Shown: positions 26,975 to 36,183 of the stretch, in pieces
How positions within the stretch are numbered: the first letter of the stretch is position 1
Layout of the letters: the number at the start of each line of letters is the position of its first letter
NCBI GenBank assembly: GCA_041392065.1
Contig: JAWKMU010000002.1
Location: 372,001-436,000, forward strand
Reading direction: 5' to 3'
From: CAJQLB01 sp041392065
GTDB taxonomy: Bacteria > Bacteroidota > Bacteroidia > Flavobacteriales > Flavobacteriaceae
Length of the DNA stretch: 64,000 nt
The notes under the pieces: model-generated
What the model saw: only the letters and a program-made list of their open reading frames with translations
What the model was told of the DNA's origin: nothing
The model's database searches: none
Program-made: the position numbers and the translations under genes

Positions 26975-28381
26975 ATGTCATCCAATTCAATTTCAATAAA
27001 AAAATTTTTCAAATATTTTAAAATAGCTGTTTCTGGTAAAGAAGAAAGTTTTACCACAGGTAGTATTCGTCGTGCCATATTCATGCTTTCTATTCCAATG
27101 ATATTGGAGATGCTTATGGAGTCTATCTTCGCAATTGTTGATATTTTTTACGTTTCAAAAGTAAGTGTTAATGCTGTAGCAACTATTGGTTTAACAGAAT
27201 CTGTCATCACACTTGTTTACGCCATAGCTATTGGTTTAAGTATGGCAGCTACTGCAGTTGTAGCGCGTCGTGTTGGCGAAAAGGATTTAAAAGGAGCTTC
27301 GCAAGCTGCAGTTCAAGTTATTTTACTTGGTACAGCTGTTGCCATTGCAATAAGTATTATTGGTATTCTGTTTCCAAAAGAAATTTTGAGCTTAATGGGA
27401 GCAGAACCTGATCTAATTGAAGAAGGTTATGGTTACACAAAAGTGCTTTTAGGTGGTAATGTTACCATCATGCTTTTGTTTTTAATTAATGCTATCTTTA
27501 GAGGTGCTGGAAATGCTTCAATAGCTATGTGGACACTTATTTTGTCCAATGGCTTGAATATTATCTTAGACCCAATTTTCATTTTTGGTTTTGGTCCAAT
27601 TGAAGCTCATGGAGTAGAAGGAGCTGCTATTGCCACCACTATTGGCAGAGGAAGTGCTGTAATATTTCAATTAGGAATTTTGTTTTTCGGTTATGGGAAA
27701 ATCAAAATTGCTATTAAAGATTTAGTACTACAAATACGAGTAATGATTAATCTTATAAAAGTTTCACTTGGAGGAATAGGTCAATTCCTAATTGGCACAT
27801 CCAGTTGGGTGTTTTTAATGCGAATTATGAGTGAATTTGGTAGTGAGGTACTCGCTGGTTATACCATTGCTATTCGTGTTATGATGTTTACATTAATGCC
27901 TGCTTGGGGAATGAGTAATGCAGCAGCAACTTTGGTTGGTCAGAATTTAGGAGCACAACAACCAGAACGAGCTGAAACCTCAGTTTGGATTACAGGAAAA
28001 TACAGTGCTATTTTTATGTTGTTGGTTTCGGTAGTGTATTTGATATTTTCGCCTCAAATTATTGGTTTATTTACGCAAGAGGTTGAAGTCATAAAAAATG
28101 GAAGCCTTTGTTTAAGAGTTATTGCAGCTGGTTATTTGTTTTATGGCTATGGCATGGTCATTATCAATGCATTTAATGGTGCTGGAGATACTAAAACACC
28201 AACGTATATTAACTTTGTTTGCTTTTGGCTGTTTCAATTACCATTCGCCTACCTTTTAGCTATAACTTTGGATTATGGTCCTATTGGTGTTTTTGCAGCT
28301 ATAACTTTGGCTGAAGTCCTCATAGCCATTATTGGTATGATTTGGTTTAAAAAAGGACATTGGAAAATGGTTAAGGTTTAA
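26975..28381 (+). CDS. MATE-family multidrug/metabolite exporter
   Basis: A 468-residue membrane protein with 12 predicted helices in two related halves; internal similarity is visible (RRAIFMLSIPMILEMLMESIFAIVDIFYVSKVS against the second half starting near LIKVSLGGIGQFLIG). Family hallmarks include FRGAGNASIAMW and NAFNGAGDTKTPTY at equivalent positions of the two halves. MATE proteins export cationic drugs or metabolites using Na+ or H+. The N-terminus is somewhat extended (KKFFKYFKIAVSGKEESFTTGSIRR). The downstream trans-sulfuration gene starts 41 nt later. Confidence 0.95.
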   Translation: MSSNSISIKKFFKYFKIAVSGKEESFTTGSIRRAIFMLSIPMILEMLMESIFAIVDIFYVSKVSVNAVATIGLTESVITLVYAIAIGLSMAATAVVARRVGEKDLKGASQAAVQVILLGTAVAIAISIIGILFPKEILSLMGAEPDLIEEGYGYTKVLLGGNVTIMLLFLINAIFRGAGNASIAMWTLILSNGLNIILDPIFIFGFGPIEAHGVEGAAIATTIGRGSAVIFQLGILFFGYGKIKIAIKDLVLQIRVMINLIKVSLGGIGQFLIGTSSWVFLMRIMSEFGSEVLAGYTIAIRVMMFTLMPAWGMSNAAATLVGQNLGAQQPERAETSVWITGKYSAIFMLLVSVVYLIFSPQIIGLFTQEVEVIKNGSLCLRVIAAGYLFYGYGMVIINAFNGAGDTKTPTYINFVCFWLFQLPFAYLLAITLDYGPIGVFAAITLAEVLIAIIGMIWFKKGHWKMVKV

Positions 28382-28422
28382 GGGATTATTTGTAATTTTA
28401 AAAAATTCTCAATTAATAAAAT

Positions 28423-29592
28423 ATGTCAAAAAACAAACGAGGCGAAAATACCATTTGCACACATACAGGAGAAGTAAAGGATACAGCATTTAAAGGAGCT
28501 GTATCTCCTATATTTATGGCATCTTCATATGAATTTATCGATGTAGATATTAAGCGTTATCCACGTTATTTTAATACACCAAATCAAGAAAGTTTGGCAA
28601 AAAAAATTGCAGCTCTTGAGCATGCAGAATCTGCCATGATATTTACTTCTGGAATGGCAGCAGTAAGTACAACTTTATTAGCATTTTTAAGTGCTGGAGA
28701 TCATATTGTGCTACAAAAAGACATTTATGGTGGTACACGTAATTTGGTTGAAGCTCAATTTGATAGATATAATATTGAATACACTTTTACTGAAGGTTTG
28801 CAAGTAGATGATTTTAGAAACTGCATAAAGCCAAATACAAAGCTTATTTATATTGAAACACCATCAAACCCTTTATTAAAATTAGTTGATTTAGAGGCTA
28901 TTGCTAACTTAGCTAAAGCAAATGGTTTGTTGTCTGTTATAGATAACACGTTTGCAACTCCAATTATTCAAAAACCTATTGATTTTGGTATTGATGTTGT
29001 AATTCATAGTGCAACAAAATATTTTGGAGGACATAGTGATATAAGCGCAGGTGCAGTAGCTACCAAGCAAGAGCATATTGACACAATTTGGAATTTAGCC
29101 AAAAACCTTGGTGGTAATTTAAGCGACTTTATGGTTTGGATGTTGGAGCGAAGCATGAAAACATTAGCTGTTCGCGTAAAGGCTCAGCAAAAGAATGCCA
29201 AAAAAATATCTAAAATTTTAAGCAAAAATAAAGCGATAAGCAGAGTGTATTATCCAGGCTTAAAAAGCCATCCAGATTATAAACTTGCAAAAAAACAAAT
29301 GAATGGTTTTGGTGCTATGATGTCCTTTGATTTAGTTGAAGATTTAGATGCAGAGCAATTTTTAAAGTCATTACAGCTTATTAAACCATCAATGAGTTTG
29401 GCAGGAGTTGAGAGTACTATGATATTACCTGCAATGACATCTCATGCTTTGTTAACACCAGAAGACAGAGCAGCACAAGGTATTAAAGATGGTTTAATTA
29501 GATTTTCTGTTGGTTTGGAAGAAGTTGATGATTTAGTAAATGATATAGAGCAGGCCATTATTGCTGTAAGTAAATTAAGTTTAGTAAAATAA
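28423..29592 (+). CDS. PLP-dependent trans-sulfuration enzyme (cystathionine gamma-synthase/lyase or methionine gamma-lyase type)
   Basis: A 389-residue Cys/Met-metabolism PLP enzyme. The cofactor lysine is Lys199 in IHSATKYFGGHSD, the cofactor-ring tyrosine lies in DIYGGTRN (100-107), the pyridinium-binding Asp174 in VIDNTFATP, and the substrate carboxylate segment is SLAGVESTMILPAMTSH. Members of this fold perform gamma-synthase, beta- or gamma-lyase reactions that cannot be separated by eye. The next gene, BshB1, makes the cysteine-containing thiol bacillithiol, so a cysteine-related role would be coherent. Confidence 0.92.
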   Translation: MSKNKRGENTICTHTGEVKDTAFKGAVSPIFMASSYEFIDVDIKRYPRYFNTPNQESLAKKIAALEHAESAMIFTSGMAAVSTTLLAFLSAGDHIVLQKDIYGGTRNLVEAQFDRYNIEYTFTEGLQVDDFRNCIKPNTKLIYIETPSNPLLKLVDLEAIANLAKANGLLSVIDNTFATPIIQKPIDFGIDVVIHSATKYFGGHSDISAGAVATKQEHIDTIWNLAKNLGGNLSDFMVWMLERSMKTLAVRVKAQQKNAKKISKILSKNKAISRVYYPGLKSHPDYKLAKKQMNGFGAMMSFDLVEDLDAEQFLKSLQLIKPSMSLAGVESTMILPAMTSHALLTPEDRAAQGIKDGLIRFSVGLEEVDDLVNDIEQAIIAVSKLSLVK

Positions 29593-29687
29593 TAATATGA
29601 AATGAGCCATAATAAAGACTATGAGTTTTAATCTTAAAGTTATTGGCGAATTGCATCTGACAAATAAAGAAAATTAAAATCGAACAG

Positions 29688-30410
29688 ATGAAATTAGATA
29701 TATTAGCCATTGGAGCTCATCCAGATGATGTTGAATTAGGATGTGGAGCAACTTTGGCAAAAGAAATTTCTAAAGGAAAAAAAGTTGGTATAATCGACCT
29801 GACAAGAGGTGAGCTTGGTACTCGTGGTACTGCCGAAACCAGAGATATTGAGGCAGAAGCATCTGCTAAAATATTAGGAGCTGCATTACGAACCAATATG
29901 GAGTTTGCTGATGGTTTTTTTGTAAACGATAAGCAACATCAAATTGAGCTTATTAAAATGATTAGAAAATATAAACCAGAAATTGTGCTGTGCAATGCCA
30001 TTGAAGATAGGCACATAGACCACGGAAAAGGTAGCAAATTGGTCAGTAATGCTTGTTTTTTAAGTGGTTTACTTAAAGTTGATACAAAAATAGAAGACGA
30101 TGATAATTGGCAAGAACCTTGGAGACCAAAACATGTTTATCATTACATTCAATGGAAAAATATAGAACCTGATTTTGTGGTTGATGTATCTGGATTTATG
30201 GAAAAGAAAATGAAATCTGTTTTAGCTTATAAAACACAATTTTATGATGCTAAAAGTAAAGAACCAGAGACACCAATTTCTAGTAAAAACTTTACTGATA
30301 GTATTGAGTATCGTGCTCGCGATTTAGGAAGACTAATAGGAGTAGAGCATGGAGAAGGTTTTACAGTAGAAAGATATGTTGCAGTTGATAGCTTATATAA
30401 TTTAAAATAA
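29688..30410 (+). CDS. bshB1: Bacillithiol biosynthesis deacetylase BshB1
   Basis: Removes acetate from GlcNAc-malate to give GlcN-malate, the second step of bacillithiol synthesis. The 240-residue PIG-L fold has the N-terminal zinc motif GAHPDDVELG (8-17) and DRHIDHGKG for the second site. The segments DLTRGELGTRGTAETRDIEA and YRARDLGRLIGVEHGEGF are hallmarks of the BshB1 branch. It is a cytoplasmic single-domain enzyme, in contrast to the large exported PIG-L protein at 14264. Confidence 0.95.
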   Translation: MKLDILAIGAHPDDVELGCGATLAKEISKGKKVGIIDLTRGELGTRGTAETRDIEAEASAKILGAALRTNMEFADGFFVNDKQHQIELIKMIRKYKPEIVLCNAIEDRHIDHGKGSKLVSNACFLSGLLKVDTKIEDDDNWQEPWRPKHVYHYIQWKNIEPDFVVDVSGFMEKKMKSVLAYKTQFYDAKSKEPETPISSKNFTDSIEYRARDLGRLIGVEHGEGFTVERYVAVDSLYNLK

Positions 30411-30424
30411 TTATTAAAAAACCT

Positions 30425-30454
30425 TTGCAGAAAAACCTAAATAATATACATTTG
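30425..30454 (+). promoter_or_regulatory. Promoter of tRNA-His
   Basis: TTG, 19 nt, TACATTTG: an exact match to the Bacteroidota sigma-A pattern, 27 nt before the tRNA. Confidence 0.8.
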
Positions 30455-30480
30455 CACACGCGTTGAAAAACGTATTTAAT

Positions 30481-30555
30481 GGTGGTTGTAGCTCAGTTGG
30501 TTAGAGCGCCTGATTGTGGTTCAGGAGGTCGTCGGTTCGAGACCGATCTTCCACC
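30481..30555 (+). tRNA. tRNA-His (anticodon GTG)
   Basis: Cloverleaf readable by eye: D arm GCTC/GAGC, anticodon stem CCTGA/TCAGG with loop TTGTGGT (anticodon GTG), T arm GTCGG-TTCGAGA-CCGAT. The encoded G at 30481 serves as the His-specific G-1, opposite C73. The acceptor stem GTGGTTG/CTTCCAC has two adjacent T-T mismatches (5:68 and 6:67). No CCA is encoded. Confidence 0.95.
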
Positions 30556-30564
30556 CAAAAAGAC

Positions 30565-30590
30565 AAAGCTTCTCAGAAATGGGAAGCTTT
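30565..30590 (+). terminator. Terminator of tRNA-His
   Basis: Stem AAAGCTTCTC / GGGAAGCTTT (one G-T pair) with a 6-nt loop, followed by a T run to 30594, 10 nt after the tRNA. Confidence 0.85.
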
Positions 30591-30603
30591 TTTTGTGCAA
30601 TAA

Positions 30604-30631
30604 AAAAGCCTTTCAAATTTGAAAGGCTTTT
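30604..30631 (-). terminator. Terminator of the M28 peptidase gene
   Basis: A perfect palindrome, AAAAGCCTTTCAAA followed by its complement, giving an 11-bp stem with an AAATTT loop. On the minus strand it is followed by T residues, 19 nt past the stop at 30650. Confidence 0.85.
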
Positions 30632-30649
30632 AAAGTCAAGCATAAAATT

Positions 30650-32257
30650 TTAGTTTCCAGCTGTCTTATCTACCGCTTTATCTACAACAATTCTATTTGG
30701 TCTGTTGGCAAGTTCCCAAGCTGTATAAAATACTAAACGTGTCCTGTTTTCCAACAAATCGTATTCAATTTTATCAGGTGTGTCTGTAACTTTATGGTAA
30801 TCGTCATGTGTTCCGTTAAAATAAAATATAATCGGAACGTTATTTTTTGCAAAGTTATAATGGTCTGATCTGTAATAAAAACGGTTTGGGTCGTTTTCAT
30901 CATTATAGGTATAATCAAACTCAATGTTAGTATACTTTTTATTTACTTCTTCAGAAAGGTTATGCAACTCAGTACTTAGTTTATCGCTACCAATTAAATA
31001 CAGATAATTTCTATCTCCTTCTCGTTTTGGGTCTATACGACCTATCATATCTATGTTTAGGTTAGCAACAGTATTAGCAAGAGGAACTAATGGTTCGATA
31101 TCAGTATAATACTGTGAGCCTAAAAGGCCTTTTTCTTCTCCTGTAACATGTAAGAAAATAATCGAACGTTTTGGTGCTTGTCCTTTTTCGGCAGCAGTTT
31201 TAAAAGCTTCTGCAATTTCCAATACTGCCATAGAACCAGAGCCATCATCATCCGCACCATTAAAAACTTCTCCATTATCATTTACACCAACATGGTCTGA
31301 ATGTGCACTTATAATAATATACTCATCAGGAAACTCACTTCCTTTAACTACTGCAGCCACATTTTTTGATGATAAAGGCTTACTATTGCTTTTTTGTTCT
31401 AAACTTATTGTTGAGGTGATTGTTTTAGGAGCATCTGAACTTAACAAATTTTCATCTAATAATTTTACTACCTCTTCTTTTATTATCATGTAAAGCATTT
31501 CATTGGACTCGTCATCATTTGCATTTGAGATCAATGCTAAACCAAGTGGACTATTAGATTCAGCTCTACTTTTAAATATTGAAGAGTAAAAATTAAAAGC
31601 AGCATCATCTACTATTAAAAAAGATGAAGCTCCATTAGCCTTTGCTGCATCACGTTTAAAGCTTCTTGCAGTTCTCCCATTAGAAGACCATTTTGATTTT
31701 TCAGTGCTTCCTGAAACAACATAAGTTTCATCATTTTTTTTTGGTTCACCAGTTTTGGCTATTACAATTTTGCCTTTTACATCAATATTTTTGTAATCAT
31801 TATAATTCTCATCATCAATACCATATCCAACATAAATAATTTCTTGAGTATTTATTTGAGCATCTGAAGCACTATTTAAAGATACATAATCTTCAAATGC
31901 ATTTAATGTTTTATCATTGATTAGAAACTTTATTTCAGGAGTAAATTGTTGTTTAAATTTTACATCTTGAAAATAGTTGCCATTAGCTTGTAATGGTGTT
32001 ATGTTTTCTTTTATATAAAAATCTTTAATATAATTTACAGCAGTTTCATGACCTTGTTCACCAGTTTCTCTTCCTTGAAACTCATCTGAAGCATAAGTAT
32101 ATAACATGTCTTTTAATTCTGCAGATGTAATGGTTTTTGCAAACTCGGTTACATCTATTGGAGTTGTTTTTACAACTGTTTTTTTAGTGCTTTCTTTAGA
32201 GGAACCACAAGCTAAAAGTAATGTAGTTGCACCTAAAATAAATAATGATTTTTTCAT
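30650..32257 (-). CDS. M28-family metallopeptidase lipoprotein with a PA-type insertion
   Basis: A 535-residue di-zinc aminopeptidase-like protein anchored by a lipobox (MKKSLFILGATTLLLAC, Cys17). Metal and catalytic residues are readable: His319 and Asp321 in SAHSDH, Asp337 in NGADDDGSG, Glu374/Glu375 in TGEE, a later Asp in NIDMIGR and a His in HDDYHKVTDTPDKI. Residues about 135-275 hold a protease-associated (PA) type insertion (EIIYVGYGIDDENYNDY, DVKGKIVIAKTG). Presumably trims peptides in the periplasm or at the surface. A shorter paralogue lies directly upstream. Confidence 0.93.
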   Translation of the reverse strand: MKKSLFILGATTLLLACGSSKESTKKTVVKTTPIDVTEFAKTITSAELKDMLYTYASDEFQGRETGEQGHETAVNYIKDFYIKENITPLQANGNYFQDVKFKQQFTPEIKFLINDKTLNAFEDYVSLNSASDAQINTQEIIYVGYGIDDENYNDYKNIDVKGKIVIAKTGEPKKNDETYVVSGSTEKSKWSSNGRTARSFKRDAAKANGASSFLIVDDAAFNFYSSIFKSRAESNSPLGLALISNANDDESNEMLYMIIKEEVVKLLDENLLSSDAPKTITSTISLEQKSNSKPLSSKNVAAVVKGSEFPDEYIIISAHSDHVGVNDNGEVFNGADDDGSGSMAVLEIAEAFKTAAEKGQAPKRSIIFLHVTGEEKGLLGSQYYTDIEPLVPLANTVANLNIDMIGRIDPKREGDRNYLYLIGSDKLSTELHNLSEEVNKKYTNIEFDYTYNDENDPNRFYYRSDHYNFAKNNVPIIFYFNGTHDDYHKVTDTPDKIEYDLLENRTRLVFYTAWELANRPNRIVVDKAVDKTAGN

Positions 32258-32355
32258 CAGTTTTTTAGTTAAATAATAAGTTGTACGATATTACGAAAAA
32301 GTAAGTCCTGTAGTGACTTTAGTTTCGTTCTTTTAACAAACTTTAACACATTTTT

Positions 32356-33390
32356 TTAGTCGTCAAGTTTTAATCTGTTTTCTTGGTTGGCCAATTGCCA
32401 TGCAGTGGCAAAAATTAAACGAGTTCTTTTTTCAAGAAGTTGATAGTTTATTTTGTCTGGTGTATCAGATATTTGATGGTAATCTTCATGTTCGCCATTG
32501 AAGTAGAAAATTACAGGAATGTTGTTGCTCGCAAAATTGTAGTGATCTGATCTGTAGTAGTAACGGTTATTATCGTTTTCATCGTTGTATTTATAATCAA
32601 GCTCCAAATTATAAAAAGTGTTGTTTACTTTTTCTGAGACATAATGCAGCTCTTTACTGAGTCTATCTGCTCCAATTAAATATATGTAGTTTGGATTGTC
32701 TTTATGAGCTCTGTCAACACGACCTATCATATCGATATTAAGGTTTGAAACCGTTTTATCTAAAGGAAAAATGGGATTATTCACATAATATCTGGAACCT
32801 TGCAAACCAGTTTCTTCAGCTGTAAGGTGTAAAAACAAAATAGAACGTTTTGGTCCAAATCCTTCTTTTTTTGCCATATTAAAAGCTTCTGCCATTTCCA
32901 ATATGGCAACAGTGCCAGAACCATCATCGTCTGCTCCATAGTATGCATTCCCTTCTTTGTCTATTCCCAAATGATCTAAATGTGCAGAGATTATTACAAC
33001 TTCATCTGGTTTTTCAGAGCCTTTTACAAATGCCAAAACATTATTAGAGCCATCTTGTTCTATACCTAAGACACTTTTTGGTATATGTTGAAAATAAATT
33101 GAATCGCCAATAGGAGAGGCTATTCCCTGTGTTATATAATAATCTTTAAGAAAATCTGCAGCTAAACTTAAACCTTCGGTTCCTAATCCTCTGCCTTTAA
33201 ATTCCTCAGAAGCGAATTTGTAAAGATGTTCTTTTAATTCATCAGAAGTTATAGAGTTTGCGTACTGAATTATTTTATCAGACTGCTCAATTACAATAGC
33301 ATCTTTTATATTTTGTATTTTTTCCTTGTAACTAAGTGTGGCGCAAGAACCAACTATGGAGAGCGCAGAAAAGCAGATTAAAAATTTCAT
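32356..33390 (-). CDS. Shorter M28-family metallopeptidase lipoprotein (no PA insertion)
   Basis: A 344-residue paralogue of the downstream peptidase. The signal is MKFLICFSALSIVGSC (Cys16 lipobox). Zinc ligands are conserved: SAHLDH (137/139), GADDDGSG (about 154), AEE (192-193), NIDMIGR and HEDYHQISDTPDKI. The roughly 180 residues that carry the PA region in the paralogue are reduced here to about ten (near 104-112), so this is a natural PA-less version. The two genes are 98 nt apart and look like a tandem duplication with loss or gain of the insertion. All catalytic residues are kept, so it should be active. Confidence 0.92.
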   Translation of the reverse strand: MKFLICFSALSIVGSCATLSYKEKIQNIKDAIVIEQSDKIIQYANSITSDELKEHLYKFASEEFKGRGLGTEGLSLAADFLKDYYITQGIASPIGDSIYFQHIPKSVLGIEQDGSNNVLAFVKGSEKPDEVVIISAHLDHLGIDKEGNAYYGADDDGSGTVAILEMAEAFNMAKKEGFGPKRSILFLHLTAEETGLQGSRYYVNNPIFPLDKTVSNLNIDMIGRVDRAHKDNPNYIYLIGADRLSKELHYVSEKVNNTFYNLELDYKYNDENDNNRYYYRSDHYNFASNNIPVIFYFNGEHEDYHQISDTPDKINYQLLEKRTRLIFATAWQLANQENRLKLDD

Positions 33391-33429
33391 TTACCATTTA
33401 AATATCAGGCAAATAACGTAAAAAAATAC

Positions 33430-33756
33430 TTAATCTTCAATATCCAAATCTTCTAATTCTTCTAAGGTTTCTTCATCGTCTATTTTTTGCTGCTCTATGG
33501 TTTCTTCATCTGCAATAATTTCATTTGGTTTTAAAGCATTGTAAATGGCAAATCCTAATGAAAAAATAATGATTGCAAAGATAACCTTTATAAATCCGGT
33601 TTTTTTGCCTTCTTTATGATTGAGCTTAAGAGCCAATAGACCAAAAATAAATGCAGCGATAATTGGTATTAACGCAATTAGACCAAAAGGTAAGATTGAT
33701 AATGCCAAGCCAACAATTGCTAAAATAATACTTAATGTGGTTACTAATACTCTCAT
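33430..33756 (-). CDS. Small membrane protein with acidic tail
   Basis: A 108-residue protein with three hydrophobic helices (about 6-23, 25-45 and 55-73) and a highly acidic C-terminal tail (ADEETIEQQKIDDEETLEELEDLDIED). I do not recognise the family. It lies 4 nt downstream of the DUF3108-like gene and 40 nt upstream of the short M28 peptidase, all on one strand, so an envelope-related operon is plausible. The tail could bind cations or a basic partner; this is speculation. Confidence 0.8.
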   Translation of the reverse strand: MRVLVTTLSIILAIVGLALSILPFGLIALIPIIAAFIFGLLALKLNHKEGKKTGFIKVIFAIIIFSLGFAIYNALKPNEIIADEETIEQQKIDDEETLEELEDLDIED

Positions 33757-33760
33757 AATT

Positions 33761-34537
33761 TTAATGTTTTAAACCTGTTGCACTTTGTATTTTAAGTTCG
33801 CCATTACCAACAGGCACTTTAAATTTGGCATATACTGGAATTTTATTGGCATCTGCAGTTAACCAAAGTAAGTTGTTGTTTTCACCTGAAAGGACATCTT
33901 TATTTAGCGAAACAGATAGTTTGTAGCACTCTTTTTTACCAATTTTTGTGGTTATGGTCTCTTTTCCTAAAAGGGTTAATTTCATTTGGGTTTCTTCATT
34001 ATCAAACAAAATGGTAAACGTATCAGTGCTACCAATGGCTGCTTTGTGTATGTCTAAATTTCTGATGTAATAAATAGTTGTTACTATATCGTTCGTTTTT
34101 GAACCAATAGTTAGATTTTTGTTTTCGTTCCAAAAAGTTCCATTTTTTGCCCTTTTGGTTTTTACGCTTTTGACTTTGTTTGAGCTTTTATCAAAATTAT
34201 ATTGCATTTTCTTATAATATCCTCCTTCATTTATCTCCCTTTTGTGTAAGTAAGGCGTTAGGTTTTTTGGACTAACATAGGACTCGTAAATATCATAAAT
34301 TTTAAAAAAATTGTCCCATTTGCTATAAGTTTGAGCTTTGCACCTTAATCTCAATAAAGTGGCTTTGGAAGTTTTAACCTCTTTGGTTTCCATGGTTACC
34401 TGAGCCAAATCGGTCATTAAACCAGACATGTTATATGATGCAGTGAAGGTTAATTTTTCGCCAGCAGCTATGGTATTGTTTTGGCTTGTTAACGAAAAAG
34501 AAATCAATAAAACAAAAGTAAAAAGTATGCGATTCAT
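33761..34537 (-). CDS. Exported DUF3108-type protein
   Basis: A 258-residue protein. The start MNRILFTFVLLISFSLTSQ gives a proper signal peptide; a longer frame to 34570 is rejected. The mature part is beta-rich with the DUF3108 pattern: AAGEKLTFTASYNMSG, a region on stickiness or turnover-type conversions (YESYVSPKNLTPYLHKREINEGGYYK), and a C-terminal KKECYKLSV ... LLWLTADANKIPVYAKFKVPVGN. DUF3108 proteins are periplasmic or outer-membrane-associated with unknown function. It is the first gene of a possible operon running to 30650. Confidence 0.85.
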   Translation of the reverse strand: MNRILFTFVLLISFSLTSQNNTIAAGEKLTFTASYNMSGLMTDLAQVTMETKEVKTSKATLLRLRCKAQTYSKWDNFFKIYDIYESYVSPKNLTPYLHKREINEGGYYKKMQYNFDKSSNKVKSVKTKRAKNGTFWNENKNLTIGSKTNDIVTTIYYIRNLDIHKAAIGSTDTFTILFDNEETQMKLTLLGKETITTKIGKKECYKLSVSLNKDVLSGENNNLLWLTADANKIPVYAKFKVPVGNGELKIQSATGLKH

Positions 34538-34704
34538 AAAGTTTTTTATTAATAACGAAGATGTAATCATTTATTGTGCCGAATATTAAATACTAAATCA
34601 AAGATTGCAAAATTTTAGTGAAAAACAAGTAATAATTGTTTAAACTGACTTTTGTCATGCTTTTTACAAGCAAACAAGTGTATTTTGTGTCATATTTTTT
34701 TATT

Positions 34705-35544
34705 ATGAAGACCATATTATTGCCTACGGACTTTTCTAAGAATTCTTTGAACGCTATAGATTTTGCTGTAAAAATGCATAAAAATATTGAATGTACTTTT
34801 TATGTACTGAACATACAAAAAGCATCATCGTTTGTATCGGACGATTTAATGACAGCTTCACCTTCTGTAAATCTTTATCAAGCAATTATTGATACCGCAA
34901 AAAAATCATTAGATAATTTAATTAAAAACATCAAAGCCAAGTATAACAATTCTTTACATGTTTTTGTGCCAATGGTAGACTATGATAACTTTATTGATGC
35001 TATAAACCAAGTTTGCAAAACAAAAAGTGTTGAATTGATTATAATGGGAACAAAAGGTGCATCAGGGTTAGAAAAAATTGTTTTTGGCAGCAATACAGTA
35101 AGGGTTATGCAAAGAGGAGTTGTCCCTGTTCTTGCTATACCTGATAATTATAAGTTTAAAAAGATTAATCAAATAGTTTTCCTTTCAAATTATTTAACTC
35201 CATATGATAGTGAAGATTTATCTGCTTTGTTTGATATTGTTAATGCAAATAATTCTAAGGTGAACGTTCTATATGTTTCTCAAGATAATAACTTAACAAA
35301 AGATCAAGAAAATAATATCAAGATTATTGATGAATTTTTTGCTGCTGTACCTCATGACTTTGTTACCTTAAACGGAGAGCATATTTTTGAGGAAGTAAAC
35401 AATTATGTAAAATCCAATAAAATCGATTTGATTGCTATGGTTAACAAAAAACACTCTTTTTTTGAACGCTTTTTTACAACTCATACTGTTGAAAAATTTG
35501 GGTTTAAATCTCAGACACCTTTTTTGGTATTGGCCAAGCTTTAA
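34705..35544 (+). CDS. Tandem universal stress protein (two UspA domains)
   Basis: A 279-residue protein starting MKTILLPTDFSKNS; a frame extension to 34636 is rejected because the Usp fold begins with this strand. The first Usp domain (about 1-148) keeps the ATP-binding signature MGTKGASGLEKIVFGSNT. The second (about 150-279) is degenerate in that loop (MVNKKHSFFERFFTTHTVE), as is usual in tandem Bacteroidota Usp proteins. Cytoplasmic stress or starvation role by family; no partner gene identifies the stimulus. Confidence 0.92.
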   Translation: MKTILLPTDFSKNSLNAIDFAVKMHKNIECTFYVLNIQKASSFVSDDLMTASPSVNLYQAIIDTAKKSLDNLIKNIKAKYNNSLHVFVPMVDYDNFIDAINQVCKTKSVELIIMGTKGASGLEKIVFGSNTVRVMQRGVVPVLAIPDNYKFKKINQIVFLSNYLTPYDSEDLSALFDIVNANNSKVNVLYVSQDNNLTKDQENNIKIIDEFFAAVPHDFVTLNGEHIFEEVNNYVKSNKIDLIAMVNKKHSFFERFFTTHTVEKFGFKSQTPFLVLAKL

Positions 35545-35620
35545 TATTTATTTCAATAATGTCTTAAAAATAGCAAAATAGATTACCAAGATTTTATCTT
35601 TGTAAAAAATACTTATTAAA

Positions 35621-36061
35621 ATGAAAAATAACTTGTTCAGCATAAAAGCACTGTTTGTTTTATTGATATTATTAGTATCCTTTTCTTGTAAAGAAGAAAA
35701 ACAACCAAATGAAGAAAAGTTACGTATGGAAAAAATATTAGCTGCTCATGATGAGGTAATGCCCAAAATGGGAACAATCGGAAAGCTAATTGGTAAATTA
35801 GAACCAATGGTTGATACTACTGCGATAGGAAAACAATATGAGGTTGCAATATTAGATTTAAAAGAAGGCTATAATTTGATGATGGATTGGATGAAAGGTT
35901 TTGGAGATAGGTTTGATTCTGATGAAATAATGGGTAATAAAACCCTTGCAGATGAAAAAAAAGCTTGGCTAATTGAAGAAGAAGAAAAGGTTAATATAAT
36001 GAGAAATAAAATAATAAATAGCATTAAAAATGCTGAAGAACTATTAAACAAAACCAATTAA
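35621..36061 (+). CDS. Small helical lipoprotein of unknown function
   Basis: A 146-residue protein with a lipoprotein signal (LLILLVSFSC, Cys23) and an otherwise almost entirely helical mature domain rich in Lys, Glu and Met (MPKMGTIGKLIGKLEPM, NLMMDWMKGFGDRF). Similar small MMDWM-bearing lipoproteins occur in Flavobacteriaceae, but I know no function. A TATCTTTG -10 match lies at 35595-35602, 19 nt ahead of the start. The next gene is another small exported helical protein. Confidence 0.82.
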   Translation: MKNNLFSIKALFVLLILLVSFSCKEEKQPNEEKLRMEKILAAHDEVMPKMGTIGKLIGKLEPMVDTTAIGKQYEVAILDLKEGYNLMMDWMKGFGDRFDSDEIMGNKTLADEKKAWLIEEEEKVNIMRNKIINSIKNAEELLNKTN

Positions 36062-36128
36062 AACTCTTTAAAAAGCAACTTCTAACAATTATTGACCATA
36101 AATATTTACAATTAAATCGATGAAATGC

Positions 36129-36158
36129 TTGTTTTATTCGATTAATTGCATATATTTG
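36129..36158 (+). promoter_or_regulatory. Promoter of the 145-aa exported protein gene
   Basis: TTG, 19 nt, TATATTTG: an exact Bacteroidota promoter, 26 nt before the ATG at 36184. Confidence 0.8.
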
Positions 36159-36183
36159 CGATATAAACCCTTAAATCTTAACC

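Noticed and set aside
30481..30631. tRNA-His as an integration site for a mobile element
   Set aside because: No integrase lies nearby and I see no duplicated tRNA 3' end; the sequence after the tRNA is two ordinary terminators.
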